Origin: SAR202 cluster bacterium
GTDB lineage: Bacteria; Chloroflexota; Dehalococcoidia; Lucifugimonadales; UBA826
Direction of reading: 5' to 3'
NCBI GenBank assembly: GCA_009392675.1
Contig: VFFY01000008.1
Coordinates: 1 to 5,230 of the forward strand
DNA length: 5,230 bases
The notes beneath the pieces were generated by a model that was given only the letters and a program-made list of their open reading frames with translations, was not told the DNA's origin and ran no database searches. A program made the position numbers and the translations under genes. Positions within the stretch are counted from its first letter, which is position 1, and every line of letters begins with the position of its first letter. Shown piece by piece: positions 1 through 5,230 of this stretch.

Positions 1-1
1 C

Positions 2-388
2 GAGAAAGGAGAGTTTCGTAGGCCATCTTCGGTAGCCGTTGATGGACATGGGGATATATACGTTTCTGACTGGCAAAATGACCGAGTGCAGCTTTTTAAT
101 AAGGATGAGAGATACATACAAAGTTTCCATGGAAACGCTTCACTTTCTAGGTCTGGGAAACAATATATTTTGAGTAACCTGGTTACCCTAAGGCTGCGTG
201 CCGAGGGTGATTTTGAGAAGACCCAGAGATTGAACGCCCCTATGACAGTGAAAGTGGATGATCAATTCAGATTGTTCATAACGGATTTTGGAAATCACAG
301 GATTCAAATTTACCAGAAAGACGTGGTTGAGTTATCTGAAACGGAAATAGCTCCTAAAATGAGAAACCCCATCCTATTTACTACCTAG
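2..388 (+). CDS. NHL-repeat (beta-propeller) protein, C-terminal part
   Basis: This is the 3' part of a gene whose start lies before the window; the frame is open from base 2 and stops with TAG at 386-388, leaving 128 residues. Two NHL-type blades are visible. The first spans residues 5-34, with the core P-S-S-V-A-V-D, then I-Y-V-S-D-W and N-D-R-V-Q-L-F. The second spans about 79-106 (A-P-M-T-V-K-V-D, then F-I-T-D, then H-R-I-Q-I-Y). They are separated by an insert of about 44 residues, longer than a normal inter-blade linker. NHL repeats fold into beta-propellers used for binding or, in some enzymes, catalysis; nothing here points to a specific ligand. A GTG at 86 falls inside the first blade (the Val of D-R-V-Q), so it is not the true start. 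The gene converges on the regulator at 404 with only 15 bases between stops, and no clear terminator was seen there. Confidence 0.85.
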   Translation, partial: EKGEFRRPSSVAVDGHGDIYVSDWQNDRVQLFNKDERYIQSFHGNASLSRSGKQYILSNLVTLRLRAEGDFEKTQRLNAPMTVKVDDQFRLFITDFGNHRIQIYQKDVVELSETEIAPKMRNPILFTT

Positions 389-403
389 TTGCTGCCATCG
401 AGC

Positions 404-784
404 TTAAATTTCCCTTTTACTACGTACATAATTAACGTAGTCCAAAACGGACTGCCATTCTTCATCTGTTAGGTCTGCTAAGGCTCTAATTCGTATTGAA
501 TCGTCAGCATTAACTGGCTGATTAAATATACTTCGATCGATGTATTTGGCGAGTAGTGCCAGCCTGTTATATGGAAGTCCTAAAGTCGCGGAAATGTTTC
601 GTAAAGTTTTCACGGAAGGTTGAATTTTGCCCCCCTCCAAATGTGCTACATATGCATTACTCATTCCTAACATTCTGGAGAATTCCCTTTGGGACAGCTT
701 TTTTTCTAGCCGTATTTCTTTCACCAAATTGGCTAGCCTATAATACTGTCTATCTTGGTCTGGAATATGGTCTGGATTAGTCAT
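404..784 (-). CDS. XRE-family helix-turn-helix transcriptional regulator
   Basis: The product is a 126-residue cytoplasmic DNA-binding protein. An HTH_3/XRE domain covers about residues 15-75. It contains the typical run L-S-Q-R-E-F-S-R-M-L-G (helix 2), S-N-A-Y-V-A-H-L-E-G-G (recognition helix), then P-S-V-K-T-L and a helix with L-G-L-P. A short acidic and aromatic C-terminal helix follows (L-T-D-E-E-W to the end), similar to tails seen in many small XRE proteins; no sensor domain is visible, so any ligand is unknown. An ATG at 793 lies in frame three codons earlier, but the only good Shine-Dalgarno match, AGGA at 797-794, touches it directly and sits 9 bases before the ATG at 784, so I chose 784. 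The gene is on the same strand as, and downstream of, the CoA-transferase/enolase operon, but a predicted terminator and a separate promoter region intervene. Autoregulation through the 858-876 dyad is an inference. Confidence 0.88.
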   Translation of the reverse strand: MTNPDHIPDQDRQYYRLANLVKEIRLEKKLSQREFSRMLGMSNAYVAHLEGGKIQPSVKTLRNISATLGLPYNRLALLAKYIDRSIFNQPVNADDSIRIRALADLTDEEWQSVLDYVNYVRSKREI

Positions 785-793
785 ATTAAGCAT

Positions 794-797
794 TCCT
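794..797 (-). promoter_or_regulatory. Ribosome binding site deciding the XRE start
   Basis: On the minus strand AGGA occupies 797-794. It abuts the ATG at 793-791 with no spacer, but is 9 bases from the in-frame ATG at 784-782. Usual Shine-Dalgarno spacing favours the second ATG. Confidence 0.45.
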
Positions 798-855
798 ATA
801 CCCGTATCATAACTGGGGTAATAGGTTTTGTGGAACAGGGTTCAGGTAAATGAAA

Positions 856-884
856 ATTAATTAATGGTATTAATTACAAATCAA
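856..884 (-). promoter_or_regulatory. Possible promoter of the XRE regulator gene
   Basis: On the minus strand TTGATT (884-879) is followed, after 17 bases, by ATTAAT (861-856). Each hexamer matches four of six positions of the sigma-70 consensus. The predicted transcript start near 849 would give a leader of about 65 bases before the regulator ATG. The region is very AT-rich, so chance matches are easy; the overlap with a perfect dyad is what makes this pair the best candidate. Confidence 0.3.
858..876. promoter_or_regulatory. 19-bp perfect dyad, candidate operator
   Basis: TAATTAAT and ATTAATTA are exact reverse complements separated by GGT, giving two 8-bp half-sites. The dyad lies 74 bases upstream of the regulator start and overlaps the spacer and -10 of its best candidate promoter. 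Small XRE repressors commonly bind such dyads as dimers and repress their own gene, so this is a candidate autoregulatory operator. Pure A/T arms make chance symmetry more likely than for mixed sequence. Confidence 0.4.
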
Positions 885-914
885 AATGTTTTAGATGTAA
901 TGTTCGGAAAAGAT

Positions 915-943
915 TTGACAATATAGAACAAAAAGGCTATTAT
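915..943 (+). promoter_or_regulatory. Near-consensus sigma-70-type promoter, plus strand
   Basis: TTGACA at 915-920 matches the -35 consensus exactly. After a 17-base spacer, TATTAT at 938-943 matches five of six positions of the -10 box. It is the best promoter match I found in the window. No protein gene starts downstream on the plus strand; the first thing it would transcribe, from about 950, is a pair of hairpins ending in a U-rich stretch, which is the basis for the small RNA call. The -10 box overlaps the stem and loop of the minus-strand terminator at 930-963. Confidence 0.45.
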
Positions 944-963
944 GGTATTACATTTTAATAGCC
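930..963 (-). terminator. Rho-independent terminator of the CoA-transferase/enolase operon
   Basis: Read on the minus strand, GGCTATT (963-957) pairs perfectly with AATAGCC (941-935) across a 15-base loop, and the stem is followed at once by TTTTT (934-930). This is the layout of an intrinsic terminator, about 90 bases after the enolase-family stop codon and ahead of the regulator gene. The stem is only 7 bp with three G/C pairs, so it may be moderate in strength. Its first arm shares 961-963 with the competing hairpin 961-987. Confidence 0.5.
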
Positions 964-1041
964 GCTCCTCCAGATTATCAAAGCGGCAGAGGGTATCCCC
1001 TAGTTTTGGTTTTTTTAACCGGCTGGGGGATTTTCATTTTG
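950..1041 (+). ncRNA. Candidate intergenic small RNA with CCUCC loop
   Basis: No known RNA family is recognised. The case rests on three parts in the right order: the promoter at 915-943 (expected start near 950), a first hairpin with a perfect 6-bp stem (GCCGCT 961-966 with AGCGGC 982-987) and a 15-base loop starting CCTCC, and a second, stronger hairpin (995-1031) followed by TTTTCATTTT. The predicted RNA is about 90 nt. The loop is complementary to a Shine-Dalgarno core, a feature known from several bacterial small RNAs that block translation by C-rich loops. It is transcribed against the operon's 3' trailer and ends just short of the stop codon of the enolase-family gene. Alternatively, these hairpins only shape or protect the 3' end of the operon mRNA. 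Confidence 0.35.
995..1040 (+). terminator. Strong hairpin with U-rich tail (plus strand)
   Basis: ATCCCCTAG (995-1003) pairs with CTGGGGGAT (1023-1031) over 9 bp with one G-U pair. The stem can extend by two G-U pairs and, past a 2-base bulge, by GGTT (1008-1011) with AACC (1017-1020). On the plus strand it is followed by TTT, CA, TTTT, as expected of an intrinsic terminator for the candidate small RNA. On the minus strand it lies 20 bases after the operon's last stop codon, but the bases after it are not T-rich, so there it would act only as a 3'-end stabilising stem. Confidence 0.45.
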
Positions 1042-1051
1042 TCTTGGCGAA

Positions 1052-2131
1052 TTAGGCTTTCAATTTATGAACCATTTCCATATTTAGAGAGACTCCAAGT
1101 CCTGGGCCATTGGGAACTTCCAGAAATCCGTTTGTTATTTGCAAGGGTTCAGACAATATAGGGTGTTCGTCTCTGATTGAAACTGATTCAATGTTATATT
1201 CTTGAGCGTAAGGAGCGCCTGGGGTTGCTGCCACAAAATGGGCGTGGGCAACAGTGCTGATGGTTGGTTGAGTATTATGGCAGGTTATAGGAATTCCAAG
1301 AGATTCTGCTAAATTAGCTATTTTCATTAAGGTTGTGAAGCCAGGTGTTTTAACAATATCTGGTTGGACGATATCTATTTTTCCCCTCATCATTAGTTCC
1401 TTGTATTCATACAGGCTGTATATCATTTCTCCCGAGGCAATGGGAATATCAAGTGCGTCGGCCACCTTAGCGAGGCCGGGCAGATCGTAATGAGGTCTGG
1501 GTTCTTCAAAGTGGAACACTCCCAATTCTTCAAGTTGCTTACCTATTTCGATTGCATGATGCACGGAGTAGGCCCCATTCACGTCGACTAATATGTCAAT
1601 TTCGTCACCCACTGCCTTTCTTACCTCAGTCACGGTGGCTATTGTCTGATCCGCCGAGTCATCAATTCCGCCGGGAACCGCACTGTGTAATTTATAGCCT
1701 GTATAACCTTTCTCCACAAAGGATAGGGCTTTTTTTGCTTCTTGAAGTGGTGTAAGGTTTCGAGCCATCGAACTAGCGTATACAGGTACCTTTTCCCTCA
1801 CCTTTCCTCCAAGCAGTTGGTAAATGGGTAAGTTGAGGATTTTCCCTTTAAGGTCCCACATTGCAATATCCAAACCGGCAATCCCGATCCAAACGGCTCC
1901 ACCTATTTCCAAAGCCTGACCTGCTGCTGCCATATCCCTAAATCTGGCTTCCGTGTCGATCGGGTCTTTACCTAGGATAGAAGGCGCGAGTAGCTCCTCC
2001 ACTACGGTCTTGGTTACTAATGGTTGCCGTCTGAAGCATTCCCCAATGCCAGTGATACCTTCGTCTGTGTGTATGAAAACAAAAGGGTGAAGTCCTTCTA
2101 ATACGACATACTCAATTGAGCTAATTTTCAT
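1052..2131 (-). CDS. Enolase-superfamily enzyme, mandelate racemase/muconate lactonizing type
   Basis: The 359-residue product has the usual family length: an N-terminal capping domain (about 1-115) followed by a TIM barrel. The magnesium ligands are visible as D183 (L-V-D-V-N), E209 (F-E-E-P) and E235 (S-G-E). D258 (Q-P-D) and H285 (C-H-N) form the His-Asp dyad typical of the mandelate racemase subgroup, and E311 fits the position of its electrophilic glutamate. On the second barrel strand the usual K-x-K is K147-L-H149, so one lysine is replaced by histidine. Such enzymes abstract the alpha proton of a carboxylate to form an enediolate, leading to racemisation or to dehydration of sugar acids; the substrate cannot be told from sequence. 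The ATG at 2131 has a weak AGGG eight bases upstream. It is the last gene of a minus-strand operon, 25 bases after the CoA-transferase, pointing to a shared organic-acid pathway. Confidence 0.92.
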   Translation of the reverse strand: MKISSIEYVVLEGLHPFVFIHTDEGITGIGECFRRQPLVTKTVVEELLAPSILGKDPIDTEARFRDMAAAGQALEIGGAVWIGIAGLDIAMWDLKGKILNLPIYQLLGGKVREKVPVYASSMARNLTPLQEAKKALSFVEKGYTGYKLHSAVPGGIDDSADQTIATVTEVRKAVGDEIDILVDVNGAYSVHHAIEIGKQLEELGVFHFEEPRPHYDLPGLAKVADALDIPIASGEMIYSLYEYKELMMRGKIDIVQPDIVKTPGFTTLMKIANLAESLGIPITCHNTQPTISTVAHAHFVAATPGAPYAQEYNIESVSIRDEHPILSEPLQITNGFLEVPNGPGLGVSLNMEMVHKLKA

Positions 2132-2156
2132 TTGTATGACCCTAATTTGATTGTTT

Positions 2157-4445
2157 CTATCCCACTATTTTCGCTGTTCTGAGAGTCACAATATTCTCTT
2201 CCAAGAATCCGAGTTCTCGCAGTACTTGATCTGTATGTTCTCCATGATCTGGGGCCGGTAAATCTAGCTTCCCTGGGGTTCGTGAAAATCTAAAGGGGAG
2301 TCCTTGTAGTTTTATACGCCCTAAATTGTAGGAATCATTTTCGGTAATGAGACCCAGTGAATGTGCTTGAGGATCATCATGAATTACCCGAAGGCTCTTA
2401 TTTACAGCGCATTTCACCCCTGATTTCCGGAAAATGTCTATCCATACCGTTACTTGAGAACTTATAAATAATGATTCCAGTTTCTGATTGAGAACGGCTT
2501 GATTCTCAGCTCGAGACTCTTTGTTGTGGTTAGCTAAATCCGACATTCCTACCGCATGGCACATCTTGTTCCATTCGATATCTTCTTTACAGGAAAGGAA
2601 GAACCACCCATCCTCGGCTTTATAAAGCCTATAGTCGACAGACTGACCTACCGATGCTAGCCTGGGTTTTGTTGGCTTATTCGGATAATTGAAATATTCT
2701 GCTGCTTGGTACGCGAAGGCAGCGTTCACCAAAGATATTTCAACATGCTGACCTTCGTTATGGCGGGATCGATAATACAAAGCCGACACGATTCCATATG
2801 CTGATAATATTGCTGATGAGTAGTCAGAGGCGGCAATTCTTAAAAAGACAGGATCCCCAGAGCCTCCTTGGTCTTTCATTGCACCCCCTTCGGCCTGAAT
2901 AAGAGGATCGAAGGCAGGATATTCACTGAATGGACCAGTGAGACCATAACCATTTACCGTTGAGTAAATAATTTCAGGATTTACCTTACAAAGGCTCTTG
3001 TAATCAACACCCAAATTTGCAGCTATCCCTGCTCTGTAGTTTTCCGTAACAACATCAGCTTCCCTGACTAACTGATGAAATATATCTAATCCTTTAGGGT
3101 CTTTTAGGTTTAGAATCATTCCCCTTTTACCTTGATTCCACCCTTGAAATGCGGCCCCATTTTGTCTGAATCCATCTCCGGCGAAGGATTCTATTTTCAA
3201 TACATCCGCTCCAAGGTCTGCCAATAGAGTCGTGCCATAGGCTCCGGCTATATACCCGGTAAGATCTACGACCTTTATTCCATCTAAAGGATGCTGGCTC
3301 ATTTTCCCTAGAGGAATCGGCTCTTTGGGGATGCAAGTAGCGAACAAAGAATTATCTTCTCCTGGATACCTTGCTGCCTCAGGTTTTGGAGACTTCGAAA
3401 GAGAGAATTTCAAAGGAGGTGAAACCTGTGTTGTTAATCCCAATTCAGGGTCTTCTATTTTTTGTAGCATTTCGTTGTGGATGACTTGTGGGTGCTGGGA
3501 AAACCATTCCCGAGTCTCGGCTGGGGCGCACGGCACATCGTTTTCCCTGAGAATATATAACCAATGGTCTCTGGAATTGGAAGCGAAAATTGGCTCTAAT
3601 ACCTCCGCTAAAGCCGACCAGTGCTCCGAAGGAATGTTCCAAGGTGCTTCCAAAAAACGAGCATCTTCCAACAAATCAAAGCATTCTAGGGCCATGCATA
3701 ACTTATTCCAAAAAACATTATTTCCGCATGCCACAAAGATCCAATCATCTACACATTTATATAAACGATATACCGGTAATCCAGTGGATGGCCCTGGGCC
3801 CCTGCGCCTTGCTGGAGTAATTACTTTTTCACCGTCTATGAAACCTGTGGCTTGCATCGCTGTTGACCCGGCATATAAAGGAACTTCGATTTTCTGACCT
3901 AATCCGCTGGTTTCCCTTTCAAATAATGCCGCTGATACTGCAAGAGACGCCGTGAAGGCTGTTCCGTAGGTAGGAAATGGGAGTTGGACGTATAGTGGAG
4001 TCCCAGTCTCCCCACCTTGCCCTTCATGTATACCTGTATATGCGCCAATAGTACCTTCATCTCCTGGAATATCAGCCATAGGACCAACATCTCCGTAAGG
4101 AGGTATCGAACAATGCAAGATTGACGGATTAATTTTGGAAAGATTCTCGTAATCAAGAAAAGTAGATTTGGCTTCAGACAGGAGCCAAGTAGTAACAATA
4201 ACATCAGAAGATTTAATTAGGGAGTGGAGATTCTGCATTTCCTTATCAGAGGAAAGATCCAAGCAGATACTTTTTTTACCTCGATTATAGAATCTATAAT
4301 TCGGATCAGAACGTAATGGGTCTCCGCCAAGGGGCTCTATTTTAATTACTTCTGCTCCCATGTCACCCATCAAAAGAGACGTATACATTCCGGGAATATC
4401 CCGGCTGAAATCTAAGATCCTTATGTCGGAAAAAGTGCCTGCCAC
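2157..4445 (-). CDS. Two-domain CaiB/BaiF (class III) CoA-transferase
   Basis: The product is 762 residues, nearly twice a normal class III CoA-transferase (about 400), because it carries two complete copies in tandem. Copy one spans about 5-375 and copy two about 386-755. Each opens with the same pattern: I-L-D-F or V-V-D-L, then L-L-x(2)-D-x-G-A-E/D-V-I/L-K-I-E, then N-R/Q-G-K-K/R. The expected catalytic aspartate, which carries the CoA-linked anhydride intermediate in formyl-CoA transferase and CaiB, appears as D513 in P-A-F-D of copy two. D129 in P-G-D-E is the likely equivalent in copy one, where the surrounding motif has diverged. The family moves CoA between carboxylic acids as interlocked dimers, so a tandem fusion could fold as its own pseudo-dimer. 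The start is GTG at 4445; AGGAG at 4463-4459 is 13 bases upstream, rather far, and an in-frame stop at 4451 rules out anything longer. It lies between the small Cys/His gene and the enolase-family gene. Substrate unknown. Confidence 0.93.
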   Translation of the reverse strand: MAGTFSDIRILDFSRDIPGMYTSLLMGDMGAEVIKIEPLGGDPLRSDPNYRFYNRGKKSICLDLSSDKEMQNLHSLIKSSDVIVTTWLLSEAKSTFLDYENLSKINPSILHCSIPPYGDVGPMADIPGDEGTIGAYTGIHEGQGGETGTPLYVQLPFPTYGTAFTASLAVSAALFERETSGLGQKIEVPLYAGSTAMQATGFIDGEKVITPARRRGPGPSTGLPVYRLYKCVDDWIFVACGNNVFWNKLCMALECFDLLEDARFLEAPWNIPSEHWSALAEVLEPIFASNSRDHWLYILRENDVPCAPAETREWFSQHPQVIHNEMLQKIEDPELGLTTQVSPPLKFSLSKSPKPEAARYPGEDNSLFATCIPKEPIPLGKMSQHPLDGIKVVDLTGYIAGAYGTTLLADLGADVLKIESFAGDGFRQNGAAFQGWNQGKRGMILNLKDPKGLDIFHQLVREADVVTENYRAGIAANLGVDYKSLCKVNPEIIYSTVNGYGLTGPFSEYPAFDPLIQAEGGAMKDQGGSGDPVFLRIAASDYSSAILSAYGIVSALYYRSRHNEGQHVEISLVNAAFAYQAAEYFNYPNKPTKPRLASVGQSVDYRLYKAEDGWFFLSCKEDIEWNKMCHAVGMSDLANHNKESRAENQAVLNQKLESLFISSQVTVWIDIFRKSGVKCAVNKSLRVIHDDPQAHSLGLITENDSYNLGRIKLQGLPFRFSRTPGKLDLPAPDHGEHTDQVLRELGFLEENIVTLRTAKIVG

Positions 4446-4469
4446 TATCTATATTAGTCTCCTATGTAA

Positions 4470-4754
4470 TTACTTGAATTTAGCTTTCATTACCCTAACT
4501 TCATCAAGCATACTTTGCTCTGTGATAGAGGTAGGTAGGTTTGTGGAATTTTTAAGCATTTTTTCACGTCGATCAAGAAAATCCAATGCGTGATCCTTGC
4601 ACCTCAACTGGTTGTCCATTAAGAGTATTAACGGAGTTTTGATATTTTTCTCTATTCTTGTGACGTTATCTTTGTCACAGTCTGTGCATAATTCTTCTCT
4701 CATTTTAATTCCACTTTGATTTCTACAAGAAGATTTTCCCCAGCTACGTACCAT
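4470..4754 (-). CDS. Small Cys/His-motif (possible zinc-ribbon) protein, unrecognised
   Basis: I do not recognise this 94-residue protein. It holds C23-x2-C26 and, 25 residues on, C52-x2-H55, a spacing that could bind one zinc ion. A charged C-terminal half follows, rich in Lys, Arg and Glu; there is no signal peptide or membrane segment. It is on the operon strand and ends 24 bases before the CoA-transferase GTG, so it is probably co-transcribed and may be a regulatory or scaffold protein. The start is unsure. ATG 4754 has GAGG 11 bases upstream, while the in-frame ATG at 4703 (residue 18) has GGA about 6 bases upstream and would keep the whole Cys/His region; the first 17 residues look unremarkable. 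It could still be a chance open frame, but the paired motif and tight spacing argue for a real gene. Confidence 0.6.
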   Translation of the reverse strand: MVRSWGKSSCRNQSGIKMREELCTDCDKDNVTRIEKNIKTPLILLMDNQLRCKDHALDFLDRREKMLKNSTNLPTSITEQSMLDEVRVMKAKFK

Positions 4755-4866
4755 ATCAAATTAAACCTCATGATGGGCACATCGCCCTAGGGTAAATATT
4801 TCGATATGATGCGTATTACATGTATTACCCATGTTAAGTATTGCTAATCTTCAAGGAGATATTAAT
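4755..4866. promoter_or_regulatory. Divergent intergenic region between operon and cupin gene
   Basis: This 112-base stretch must hold the promoters of both the minus-strand operon and the plus-strand cupin gene, unless either is read from further away. No hexamer pair with good spacing stands out on either strand; TATGAT at 4805-4810 is a fair -10 for the cupin gene but lacks a -35. Visible repeats are GTATTAC at 4813-4819 and 4822-4828 (9-base period), a relative GTATTGC at 4838-4844, and two short palindromes, CCCTAGGG (4785-4792) and TACATGTA (4817-4824). They could be binding sites of a shared regulator. Confidence 0.3.
4853..4858 (+). promoter_or_regulatory. Strong ribosome binding site of the cupin gene
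   Basis: AAGGAG lies 8 bases before the ATG at 4867. It is the best Shine-Dalgarno match in the window and fixes the cupin start. Confidence 0.75.
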
Positions 4867-5230
4867 ATGGCAACAACCTCCAAAGGTCAAATCCCCATGG
4901 TAGTTCACGGTACTGAGCCTGCGACAGGAACCGCCCAGACCCCTGGTATGGAACGCAAACCAGCCATTCATAAAGCTTCAGTGGGCGCGAGTAAAATATG
5001 GTTCGGTACAGTAACCTGCGCTCCCAATCAAAAAGGGCCACCTCACCACCACGGTGAGGCAGAAACTGCTGCCTACGTTATATCTGGGCATATCCGAGTT
5101 TACTACGGTGAAGATTTTAAAGAGTATGTTGAAGCTGGGCCTGGAGATTATCTCTTCGTACCTTCGAACACGTGGCATATTGAAGAAAATCCCTACGACT
5201 CTCCATCCGAACAATTTCTAACACGTGGTC
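4867..5230 (+). CDS. Cupin-domain protein, N-terminal part
   Basis: The frame opens with ATG at 4867 behind a strong ribosome binding site and runs off the window after 121 residues. A single cupin beta-barrel is visible. Motif 1 at about 57-74 is G-P-P-H-H-H-G-E-A-E with a closing G74, giving metal ligands H60, H62 and E66. Motif 2 at 93-108 is G-D-Y-L-F-V-P-S-N-T-W-H with H104 as fourth ligand and N108 closing; N101 stands where glycine is usual. The ligand set is complete, so a metal-dependent function (dioxygenase, isomerase, or small-molecule binding) is possible, but cupins are too diverse for a precise call. About 35 residues precede the barrel with no signal peptide, so it is probably cytoplasmic. 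It is divergent from the CoA-transferase operon and may share its regulation. Confidence 0.88.
   Translation, partial: MATTSKGQIPMVVHGTEPATGTAQTPGMERKPAIHKASVGASKIWFGTVTCAPNQKGPPHHHGEAETAAYVISGHIRVYYGEDFKEYVEAGPGDYLFVPSNTWHIEENPYDSPSEQFLTRG

Noticed and set aside
419..441. 7-bp inverted repeat (ACTACGT with ACGTAGT) near the XRE gene's 3' end
   Set aside because: It is inside the coding sequence and has no T-tract after it on either strand, so it does not look like a terminator for the convergent genes.
556..780. Plus-strand open frame of 74 codons inside the XRE gene
   Set aside because: It is the antisense of a clear helix-turn-helix gene.
950..1041. tRNA or known riboswitch in the hairpin-rich intergenic region
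   Set aside because: No cloverleaf, no T-loop-like GTTCRA and no recognisable riboswitch core; only two simple stem-loops.
942..1055. Possible 37-codon peptide starting at the ATG in the plus-strand -10 box
   Set aside because: The ATG lies within the promoter itself, ahead of the predicted transcript start, with no ribosome binding site; the reading frame runs through the terminator hairpin.
3325..3897. Plus-strand open frame of 190 codons
   Set aside because: It lies wholly inside the CoA-transferase gene on the other strand, shows no recognisable domain and has a low-complexity, Ser- and Cys-rich composition typical of an antisense shadow.
4360..4593. Plus-strand open frame across the CoA-transferase/small-protein junction
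   Set aside because: It overlaps two better-supported genes on the other strand and has no motif.
4775..4787. Short GGGC/GCCC hairpin in front of the small Cys/His gene
   Set aside because: Only 4 bp with a 5-base loop; too short to call a regulatory structure.
4978..5214. Minus-strand open frame of 78 codons at the right end
   Set aside because: It is antisense to the clear cupin coding sequence, which has a strong ribosome binding site and both cupin motifs.

Overview
The window looks like a piece of a free-living, probably marine bacterial chromosome of moderate GC (roughly mid-40s percent by eye). An NHL-repeat protein, a two-domain CaiB/BaiF (class III) CoA-transferase, a mandelate-racemase-type enolase-superfamily enzyme and a cupin sit together. 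This mix resembles the paralogue-rich carboxylic-acid catabolism described for the SAR202 clade of marine Chloroflexota. That placement is an inference from gene content; there is no rRNA or other phylogenetic marker here.

Layout from left to right. The 3' end of an NHL-repeat gene on the plus strand runs to 388 and faces, tail to tail, a small XRE-family helix-turn-helix regulator (404-784, minus). Next is a 267-base intergenic stretch (785-1051) unusually dense in signals: a 19-bp perfect dyad over a possible promoter for the regulator, a near-consensus plus-strand promoter (915-943), and three hairpins. One hairpin with a U-tract would end the minus-strand operon. The other two, read on the plus strand, give a candidate small RNA of about 90 nt. 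Then follows a minus-strand operon read right to left: a small Cys/His-motif protein (4754-4470), a duplicated CoA-transferase (4445-2157) and an enolase-superfamily enzyme (2131-1052), with gaps of only 24 and 25 bases. A 112-base divergent intergenic region separates the operon from a cupin gene on the plus strand (4867 onward), which is cut by the window end.

How the genes may work together: the enolase-superfamily enzyme keeps its three metal-ligand carboxylates and a His-Asp dyad, so it should remove the alpha proton of a carboxylate (dehydration or racemisation). The CoA-transferase would exchange CoA between a CoA donor and an organic acid. Together they suggest a short route for an unidentified hydroxy or sugar-type acid, with the divergent cupin possibly acting on a related substrate. 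The XRE gene lies downstream on the same strand and may control itself, and possibly the neighbourhood. No mobile element, CRISPR array, tRNA or rRNA was seen.
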